Source of the DNA: Tepidiforma flava
GTDB lineage: Bacteria > Chloroflexota > Dehalococcoidia > Tepidiformales > Tepidiformaceae
NCBI RefSeq assembly: GCF_027594505.1
Contig: NZ_CP115149.1
Location: 1,148,812-1,212,811 of the forward strand
DNA length: 64,000 nt
Direction: 5' to 3'
Shown: piece by piece, positions 57,674 to 64,000 of the stretch
Numbering within the stretch: the first letter of the stretch is position 1
Layout: each line of letters begins with the position of its first letter
Position numbers and translations under genes: made by a program
The notes under the pieces: model-generated
Databases searched by the model: none
The model's input: only the letters and a program-made list of their open reading frames with translations
Told to the model about the DNA's origin: nothing

Positions 57674-60600
57674 ATGTTCACCCACCTGCACACTCACACC
57701 GAATATTCGCTGCTCGACGGCATGAGCAAGATCGGCCCGCTCATGGACCGGGTGAAGGCGCTCGGCCAGGAAGCCATCGCCATGACGGACCACGGCGCCC
57801 TCTACGGCGCCATCGATTTCTACCGCGAGGCCACGGCCCGGGGCATCAAGCCGATCATCGGCGTCGAGGCGTACGTCGCGCCCGGCAGCCGCTTCAGCCG
57901 GGAGAAGAGCGAGAGTTCGCCCTACCACCTCGTCCTCCTCGCCCGGAACCTCACCGGCTACAAGAACCTCATCGCGCTCGTGACGAAGGCGAACCTCGAG
58001 GGCTACTACTACAAACCGCGCATCGACCGGGAGCTGCTGGAAAAGCACTGCGACGGCCTCATCGCGCTCTCCGGCTGCCCCTCCTCCGAGTTCCACCGCC
58101 GGGTGCAGGAGGGCGACCGGGAGGGCGCCATCGCCGTCGCGAAGTACTACCGCGAGCTGCTCGACGGCCACTACTACCTCGAAGTGCAGGACCACGGCGA
58201 CGAGAAGTTCACCCGGCTGAACCCGGTCATCGCCGATATCGGCCGGGAGCTCGGCATCCCCGTGGTGGCCACGAACGACAGCCACTACACCTTCCCGGAA
58301 GACGCCGAGGCGCACGACGTCCTCCTCTGCATCGGCACGAACGCGACGGTCGACCAGCGCGACCGCTACCGGTTCGACGGCCACGGCTACTACGTGAAGA
58401 GCGAGGAGGAGATGCTCCGGCTCTTCCCGGAGAACCCCGAGTTCATCACGAACACGATGCTCGTGGCCGATGCCTGCGACCTCGACCTGAAGTTCGACCG
58501 GCAGCTGCTGCCCGAGCCGCCGGTGCCGCCCGGCCGCACGAGCGACGACTACCTCGCCGAGATCTGCTTCCGCGGCCTGCGCGGGCGGTTCGACGTCGTG
58601 ACGCCGGAGCTGGAGGAGCGCCTCCGCTACGAGCTCGACGTCCTCCGGCAGACGGGCTTCACCGACTACATGTTCGTCGTGAAGGAGATCGGCGATTTCG
58701 CCCGGAAGTCCGGCATCCGCATGGGGGTGCGCGGCTCGGCCGCCGCCTCGCTCGTCCTCTACGTCCTGAAGGTGACGGACATCGACCCGGTGGCGAACCG
58801 GCTCGTCTTCGAACGGTTCCTCAACATCGAGCGGCGCGAGATGCCGGACGTGGACTTCGACTTCGCCGACGACCGGCGGGACGAGATGATCCGGTTCGCC
58901 TACGAGCGGTACGGGCGGGACCGCGTGGCCCAGATCATCACCTTCGGGACGCTCGGCGCGAAGGCCGCCATCCGCGACGTCGGCCGGGCGCTCGGCCTGA
59001 GCTATGCCGAGACGGACCGGGTGGCGCGGCTCGTGCCGGACGTCCTCCACATCACCCTGCCGGACGCGCTCGAGCAGTCGGCCGAGCTGCGGGAGGCGTA
59101 CGAGAGCGACCCGAAGGTGCGCCGCCTCGTCGATACGGCGAAGCGGCTGGAGGGCGTCGCCCGCCATGCGAGCACCCACGCGGCCGGCGTCGTCATCTCG
59201 CGCGACCCGCTCATCGAGCACGTGCCGCTCCAGCGCCCCAGCCGGGGCGATGAAGACAGCATCCCGATGACGCAGTTCGCCATGGAGCAGGTGGCGAAGA
59301 TCGGGCTGCTGAAGATGGACTTCCTCGGCCTTTCGAACCTCACCATCCTCCAGCGCGCGACGGACCTCATCCGGGAGACGACGGGGCAGGAGATCGACCT
59401 CGTCCGGCTGCCGGACGGCGACCCGAAGACGATGGAGATGCTGGGCAAGGGCGAGACGTTTGGCGTGTTCCAGCTGGAATCGGCGGGGATGCGCCGCTAC
59501 ATCCAGGAGCTCCAGCCCACGAACATCGCCGACCTCTGCGCGATGGTCGCCCTCTACCGCCCGGGGCCGATGCAGCACATCCCCCGCTACATCGACGGCA
59601 AGCACGGCCGGGTGCCGATCACCTACCCGCACCCCGACCTCGCCGACATCCTCGACGAGACGTACGGCGTCATCGTCTACCAGGACCAGGTGCTCCTCAT
59701 CGCGCGGAAGTTCGCCGGCTACACGCTCGGCCAGGCCGACATCATGCGGAAGGCGATGGGGAAGAAGAAGGCCGAGATCATGGCGGAGGAGCGCGGCCGC
59801 TTCATCGCCGGGGCCGTCGCCAAGGGCTACGCGGAGGAGGATGCGCGCGCCGTCTTCGACCTCATCGAGCCATTCGCGGGCTACGCCTTCAACAAGGCGC
59901 ACAGCTGGTGCTACGGCCACATCGCCTACCAGACGGCCTACCTGAAGGCGAACTACCCGGTGCAGTACATGACGGCCCTGCTCCAGCTGGCGAAGAACGC
60001 GCCGGATACGCACGCCCGCATCGCCGCGGCCGTGGCGGAGTGTTCGAAGCTCGGCATCGAGGTGCTGCCGCCGGACGTGAACGCCAGCCAGGACAACTTC
60101 AGCGTCGAGCGCCGCCCGGACGGCTCGATGGCGATCCGCTTCGGCCTCGGCGTCATCAAGAACGTCGGCTCGGCGGCCGTCGAGGGCATCATCGCCGAGC
60201 GCGAACGGGGCGGCCCCTACCGCGACATCGAGGATTTCTGCCGGCGCGCCGACCTTTCGTCGGCGAATTCGCGGGCGCTGGAGCACCTCGCGAAGGCGGG
60301 GGCGTTCGATATGCTCGGCGGGCCGCCGGGGCCGTACAACCGCGCCACCCTCGCCTTCAACGCCGAGCGGCTGATGGGGCTCGCGAAACGGGAGCGGGAG
60401 CTGCGCGAATCCGGCCAGGCGACGATGTTCGACCTCTTCGGCAGCCAGGTCGAGACGCCGCTGCCCTCGCTCGACCTCGAGGCGGTGCCCCAGAAGCGGG
60501 AGGACCTCCTCGCCTGGGAGAAGGAGCTGCTCGGCGTCTACGTCTCGGACCACCCGTTCAAGTCGGTGGCCGCGGAGGTGGCGCGGTTCGCCACGCACAG

Positions 60601-61396
60601 CATCGCGGACCTCGGCCCGGAGCTGGCGGGCCACCCGGTCACCGTCGCCGGCATGCTCACGCGGGTGCAGGCGCGGAGCACGCGCGACGGCCGGAAGTTC
60701 TACCTCGCCGAACTCGAGGACCTCTCCGGTTCGGCGGAGCTGATGGTCTGGAGCGACACCATCGAGCTCACGGGCGAGGAGGCGTGGGCGGAGGGGCGCG
60801 TGCTCGTCTGCCAGGTGGAGGTGCGCGACCGCGGCGACCGCGGCGTCGGCTACTCGGTCCGGAAGGCGGCGCCCTACGACGCGGCGAGCGGCACGGCGGC
60901 CGGGTTCGCCGCCGCCCAGTGGCAGGTCGAAGCGCCGAAGAAGCGGCCCGCGCCGGCCCCCGCGGCCGACGACGAGGCGCGGCGGCCCGCCGGCGAGGCT
61001 GCGCCCCGCCCGAACGGCCGCCCGCCCGCGGCGAACGGCGCACAGGGCAACGGGAACGGCGGCTACCGCGCGGCCGGCCCGGCGGCGGAAGCGAGCCGCC
61101 CCGGCGTCACCCCGCCGGTCGAGGGCGAAGCCGCGCGCCTCGCCATCACGCTCATCGAAACGGATGACGTCGACGCCGATGAGGCGCTGCTGAAGGCGGT
61201 GGTGGAGCTGCTGGGCAAGCACCCGGGGAACGACGAGGTGCGGGTCGTCATCCGCGACACGGCGGGCGAGGAGACGGAGTTCGATTTCCCGCGGGCGCGC
61301 GCCTCGGAGGAGCTGGCGCGGTCGCTCCGGAGCCTGCTGGGGAACCGCGGCAGCGTGCGGCTGGCCGGCGGCGCGAAGGTGGCCGGCGCGGCGTAA
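57674..61396 (+). CDS. dnaE: DNA polymerase III alpha subunit DnaE
   Basis: This 1240-residue replicative polymerase has an N-terminal PHP domain with apparently complete metal ligands (THLHTHTEYSLLDG, AMTDHGALYG, IIGVEAYVA, SPYHLVLLARN, LSGCPSSE, ATNDSHYT), suggesting built-in proofreading. The palm has RGSAAASL and the catalytic MPDVDFDFADDRRDEM (about 390-400); DLCAMVALYRPGPM and AFNKAHSWCYGHIAYQTAYL follow. An OB domain (VTVAGMLTRVQARSTRDGRK) is joined by a Pro/Ala/Asn-rich linker (about 1095-1145) to a small C-terminal domain. ATG at 57674. It converges with a lipoprotein gene 4 bases away. DnaE1-type length. Confidence 0.97.
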   Translation: MFTHLHTHTEYSLLDGMSKIGPLMDRVKALGQEAIAMTDHGALYGAIDFYREATARGIKPIIGVEAYVAPGSRFSREKSESSPYHLVLLARNLTGYKNLIALVTKANLEGYYYKPRIDRELLEKHCDGLIALSGCPSSEFHRRVQEGDREGAIAVAKYYRELLDGHYYLEVQDHGDEKFTRLNPVIADIGRELGIPVVATNDSHYTFPEDAEAHDVLLCIGTNATVDQRDRYRFDGHGYYVKSEEEMLRLFPENPEFITNTMLVADACDLDLKFDRQLLPEPPVPPGRTSDDYLAEICFRGLRGRFDVVTPELEERLRYELDVLRQTGFTDYMFVVKEIGDFARKSGIRMGVRGSAAASLVLYVLKVTDIDPVANRLVFERFLNIERREMPDVDFDFADDRRDEMIRFAYERYGRDRVAQIITFGTLGAKAAIRDVGRALGLSYAETDRVARLVPDVLHITLPDALEQSAELREAYESDPKVRRLVDTAKRLEGVARHASTHAAGVVISRDPLIEHVPLQRPSRGDEDSIPMTQFAMEQVAKIGLLKMDFLGLSNLTILQRATDLIRETTGQEIDLVRLPDGDPKTMEMLGKGETFGVFQLESAGMRRYIQELQPTNIADLCAMVALYRPGPMQHIPRYIDGKHGRVPITYPHPDLADILDETYGVIVYQDQVLLIARKFAGYTLGQADIMRKAMGKKKAEIMAEERGRFIAGAVAKGYAEEDARAVFDLIEPFAGYAFNKAHSWCYGHIAYQTAYLKANYPVQYMTALLQLAKNAPDTHARIAAAVAECSKLGIEVLPPDVNASQDNFSVERRPDGSMAIRFGLGVIKNVGSAAVEGIIAERERGGPYRDIEDFCRRADLSSANSRALEHLAKAGAFDMLGGPPGPYNRATLAFNAERLMGLAKRERELRESGQATMFDLFGSQVETPLPSLDLEAVPQKREDLLAWEKELLGVYVSDHPFKSVAAEVARFATHSIADLGPELAGHPVTVAGMLTRVQARSTRDGRKFYLAELEDLSGSAELMVWSDTIELTGEEAWAEGRVLVCQVEVRDRGDRGVGYSVRKAAPYDAASGTAAGFAAAQWQVEAPKKRPAPAPAADDEARRPAGEAAPRPNGRPPAANGAQGNGNGGYRAAGPAAEASRPGVTPPVEGEAARLAITLIETDDVDADEALLKAVVELLGKHPGNDEVRVVIRDTAGEETEFDFPRARASEELARSLRSLLGNRGSVRLAGGAKVAGAA

Positions 61397-61400
61397 GGCG

Positions 61401-62273
61401 CTACCAGAGCAAGGAAGGGCCGCCCCGGATCCAGTTCGGCTGGAAGCCGATGACGCGCGCGTTCGCCGGCACGTGGAAGCAGATCTGGCCTTCGAGGAAG
61501 CGCCCGGGCAGGAGGTCGAACCCGCCGTATTTGTCGTTGACTTCCTCGAACGGCTGGGGCAGGTCCCAGCAGGAGCTCGACCACGCGGTGCCGTCGGCGA
61601 GGACGAGCGCCGTGCAGGTGTCGCCGCAGAAAATCTTCTCGGTGTTCGGCCCGATGTTCGTCGCGCGGGCGTAGATGACCACCGTGCGTTTGCCGGCCGG
61701 CACCCAGCCGGTGCCGACGTACGGGTCGATGATGCTGATGACCTCCCAGCGAATGACCGAGTCGTAGGTGCGCACATCGATGCTGCGGCCGATGGGGACG
61801 GGCACGTTCCGGGGCGCGGGGGTTGGGCTCGGCGTCGGCGTCGGTGTCCGGGTGGGCGTTGCTGTCCGGGTTGGTGTCGCGGTGGGCGTCGGGCTCGGGG
61901 ACGGCGTCGGCGTCGCTGTCGGCGTCGGCGTCGGTGTCGGCGTGGGAGACGGCGGCAGCGAGGGCGAGGCAGCCGGCGCTTCCGCGCCGGCGGTCGTTGA
62001 TGCGCCCGGCGAGGGTTCGGGGGTGGGCGTCGGCGTTGGCGCAGGCGGCGGGCCCGCGGCCGCCCGCGGGGGCGCGGGGGTTGGGCTCGGTGTTGGCGCG
62101 GCCGGCGGGACGGTCGGCGCGGCCGTTGGGACGCGGACGAGGTCGCGCCGGAGGTAGCGCGGGCCGGTGTCGGCATCGACCGGCGCGGCTTCCTGCGGGG
62201 AGCAGGCGGCGACGAACATGGCGAGGGCCGCGGCGGCGAGCGCCCAGGCGCAACCCCGGGCCGGCGACTTCAT
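61401..62273 (-). CDS. Thr/Pro-rich lipoprotein with C-terminal beta domain
   Basis: This 290-residue exported lipoprotein has a signal peptide ending [10 protein letters not shown], a ~110-residue linker of Thr-Pro and Ala-Pro repeats ([20 protein letters not shown]), then a ~130-residue domain ([60 protein letters not shown]) that looks like an Ig-type or DUF4352-like fold with a probable disulfide. The linker is encoded by near-repetitive GC-rich sequence. Start at 62273, or 62282 three codons earlier. Function unknown; likely cell-surface. Confidence 0.8.
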   Translation of the reverse strand: MKSPARGCAWALAAAALAMFVAACSPQEAAPVDADTGPRYLRRDLVRVPTAAPTVPPAAPTPSPTPAPPRAAAGPPPAPTPTPTPEPSPGASTTAGAEAPAASPSLPPSPTPTPTPTPTATPTPSPSPTPTATPTRTATPTRTPTPTPSPTPAPRNVPVPIGRSIDVRTYDSVIRWEVISIIDPYVGTGWVPAGKRTVVIYARATNIGPNTEKIFCGDTCTALVLADGTAWSSSCWDLPQPFEEVNDKYGGFDLLPGRFLEGQICFHVPANARVIGFQPNWIRGGPSLLW

Positions 62274-62343
62274 GCGCGGCATTCTGCACCGGGTTGGGAG
62301 CGCGCTGCCAGTGGCGCCTGGCGGCCGGCGCCCCGCAGGTGGC

Positions 62344-63471
62344 CTACCGCGGCGCTGCGCCGGGGTTCGCCTGCTCCCAGGCGATGAAGGCGTCGGCCAT
62401 CCCGGCGAACGTGCTCCAGGCCACTTCGCCCGACGCCGCGAGCGGGTCGACGGTTTCGGTGAGGAACCGGTCGATGACGGCGAAGGGCGCGCCGCCGCCG
62501 CCGCGGAACTCGCCGGGGTGGATGGTGACGTGGGCGACGTTGACCCGGTCGGCGCGGCTGGCGGCGAGCGAGGCCCGGAGCCGTTCGCTGAGGTAGGCGA
62601 AGTAGGCCTCGTCGCCGCCGAACTGGCCGCTCCGGCGGGCGCCGGCGAAGTCCTCCCGGTCGTACGCGCCTTCCGGCAGGAAAATGACCGGCCCGGCCGG
62701 GTCGTGGCGGCTGAAGGCGGAGAACTCCCGGCCGTCGGTGCCGCCAGCGGGCCGCCACGGGTTCACCCCGGTGAGTTCGAGCGGCGTCGACTGGCTGGCC
62801 GGGTTTTTCCAGTCGGAATTCACCTCGAGACCGGCGGCGGCCGCTGCCTCGCAGAGGTGCGGGTAGAGGTTGCCGCCGCTCCAGGAGCGGATGCGGTCGA
62901 CGCCGCTCGCCTGGCGAACCAGCGCGAGCTCCTCTTCCAGCACGGCGGTCCAGCGGCTCACGGGGAGGGTGCTGGATGACGCGCCGAGGTGCGCGTCTTC
63001 GTGGAAGTGGAGGGCGATCTCATGGCCGGCGTCGGCGAGGTCGCGGAGGATGCTGCTGCCGTTGGCGATGGCGGCCGAGGTGAACGGCGACTGTGCCTGC
63101 ACGGTCATCCGGCCGCCGTGCCGTTCGACGATCGCCGCGACGGCGCGGATGTCCTCGGACTGGCGTTCGAAGAAGGTGCGGTCGGCATAGTCGAGCTGGC
63201 GGCCTTCGACGGCGCCCGAGCGGAACCCCTGCGCGGTGGTGCCGAGCGGCTCGATGTGCATGCCGATGGTGAAGCGGAGCACGGGCTTGCCGGCAGCCGG
63301 CGAAGGGGATGGGACGGGGCTCGCGCCCGCGGACGGTGTGGGCGCTGGCGGGGGGCCGCCGGAGGGGGTCTCCGGGGTGCAGCCGACCAGCGCCAGGGCT
63401 GCCGCGCCGCCGAGGGCGAAGAGTCCCCGGCGGGTGAGCGTGCGGCGGTTCGAAAAGCGCGGCTGCGTCAT
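62344..63471 (-). CDS. Tat lipoprotein, polysaccharide-deacetylase-like fold
   Basis: This 375-residue protein has a twin-Arg signal ([20 protein letters not shown]) and lipobox LVGC, so it is exported folded and lipid-anchored. A Pro/Ser linker follows. The mature part has [54 protein letters not shown] (His-rich, metal-binding-like), [20 protein letters not shown] and [16 protein letters not shown]. The beta/alpha layout with an H-x-H-x-D element resembles polysaccharide deacetylase/DUF2334-type barrels. ATG at 63471. Substrate unknown; possibly cell-wall sugar. Confidence 0.75.
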   Translation of the reverse strand: MTQPRFSNRRTLTRRGLFALGGAAALALVGCTPETPSGGPPPAPTPSAGASPVPSPSPAAGKPVLRFTIGMHIEPLGTTAQGFRSGAVEGRQLDYADRTFFERQSEDIRAVAAIVERHGGRMTVQAQSPFTSAAIANGSSILRDLADAGHEIALHFHEDAHLGASSSTLPVSRWTAVLEEELALVRQASGVDRIRSWSGGNLYPHLCEAAAAAGLEVNSDWKNPASQSTPLELTGVNPWRPAGGTDGREFSAFSRHDPAGPVIFLPEGAYDREDFAGARRSGQFGGDEAYFAYLSERLRASLAASRADRVNVAHVTIHPGEFRGGGGAPFAVIDRFLTETVDPLAASGEVAWSTFAGMADAFIAWEQANPGAAPR

Positions 63472-63560
63472 GGGCTGCCTCCGTTACCGTCCGTATGGCG
63501 CACCGGGGGCAGAAGTGACGGGGGTCTGCGGCCGCGGTGTGTTAGAGGTTCATACGTGCG

Positions 63561-64000
63561 TCACCCCGGCAGCAGGCCGGCCTTCCGGGCGTCGTCGAGG
63601 AACCGCTCGATGCCGACGTCCGTGAGGGGGTGCTTGAGCATCTGGGGCAGGAGCGACGGCGGGATGGTCGCGATGTGGGCGCCGGCGAGCGCGGCCTGCG
63701 TGACGTGGAGGGGGTGGCGGAGGCTCGCCGCGAGGACGCGCGCCTTCAGGCCGTGCGTTTCGACGATCTCGACGCACTGGCGGATGAGCTCCATGCCGTC
63801 GTGGCCGACGTCGTCGAGTCGCCCGACGAAGGGGCTCAGGTAGGCGGCCCCGGCGAGTGCGGCCAGGAGCGCCTGGTTGGCGGAGAAGATGAGCGTCACG
63901 TTGACGCGGATCCCCTCCCGGCTGCAGCGGTGGATCGCTTCGAGCCCCTCGGCATCGATGGGGATCTTCACCACGACGTTCGGGTGCCAGCTCGCCAGCT
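63561..64000 (-). CDS. transaldolase / fructose-6-phosphate aldolase family, 3' part
   Basis: The frame is open to the right edge, so the N-terminus is missing. About 146 residues are visible. [20 protein letters not shown] contains the Schiff-base Lys of the TalC/FSA subfamily; INVTLIFS-like [20 protein letters not shown], then [20 protein letters not shown], then [20 protein letters not shown] and [20 protein letters not shown] follow, ending a normal C-terminus. It transfers dihydroxyacetone units between sugar phosphates in the non-oxidative pentose phosphate pathway. The MipB/TalC short type (~215 residues) is expected. Confidence 0.92.
   Translation of the reverse strand, partial: LASWHPNVVVKIPIDAEGLEAIHRCSREGIRVNVTLIFSANQALLAALAGAAYLSPFVGRLDDVGHDGMELIRQCVEIVETHGLKARVLAASLRHPLHVTQAALAGAHIATIPPSLLPQMLKHPLTDVGIERFLDDARKAGLLPG

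Noticed and set aside
61800-62110. Repetitive GC-rich tract that could look like a tandem repeat or CRISPR-like array
   Set aside because: It is the Thr-Pro linker of a lipoprotein read on the minus strand; units are irregular and there are no spacers.
57371-62176. 1600-codon minus-strand open frame opposite dnaE
   Set aside because: It has no recognisable motifs and strong Arg/Glu/Leu bias. The plus strand carries every DnaE motif.

Overview
The window is 64 kb of a very GC-rich bacterial chromosome with densely packed genes, many GTG/TTG starts, and convergent genes that often overlap at a shared CTAG. The gene content fits a Chloroflexota bacterium, possibly Dehalococcoidia/Tepidiforma-like; this is inferred from gene content only. 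Supporting features are MenA, Obg, a DnaE with an intact PHP domain, a LivKHMGF importer, several short-chain dehydrogenases and enoyl-CoA hydratases, no outer-membrane genes, and lipoproteins with Thr/Pro-rich linkers. No rRNA, tRNA or CRISPR array was seen.

Region 1 (about 0-25 kb) is accessory-rich. Host-like genes (EamA half-transporter, YnfA-like protein, two DUF1801 proteins, katG, a hydrolase, a TetR/SDR/MMPL export locus, a DsbB-like protein) alternate with lower-GC, probably acquired genes: a PD-(D/E)XK protein (633-1376), an EVE/PUA-like plus nuclease fusion (3828-4901), and a complete type II restriction-modification module with m5C methyltransferase, restriction enzyme and Vsr (7447-9794). 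A very large two-gene locus follows (15162-23378): a ~1178-residue protein and a ~1566-residue DEAD/DEAH helicase with a DUF1998-type Cys cluster, in the layout of Druantia type III. The helicase is broken by a one-base frameshift inside a zinc ribbon. A trypsin-like lipoprotein is divergent from it.

Region 2 (25-48.5 kb) is mostly housekeeping: an hsp20-lon operon with a strongly structured leader, two tiny membrane proteins, the livGFHM/livK importer, a DUF3179 lipoprotein, menA, ruvC, a MarR-like regulator facing a protoglobin across twin operators, uvrB, two enoyl-CoA hydratases, an SDR and obg. Two small toxin-antitoxin-like cassettes (36.2-37.2 kb and 46.7-47.25 kb) are each bounded by a direct duplication of flanking host sequence (88 bp and 39 bp).

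Region 3 (48.5-64 kb) holds a PIG-L deacetylase behind a CGTTGGG/CCCAACG box array, an unusual pair of PEP-synthase/PPDK-family proteins lacking the PEP-binding barrel, an ABC-2 exporter, a TPR membrane protein, dnaE, two lipoproteins and the 3' part of a transaldolase. A second frameshift disrupts the MMPL transporter at about 12857. Both frameshifts could be real mutations or base-calling errors.
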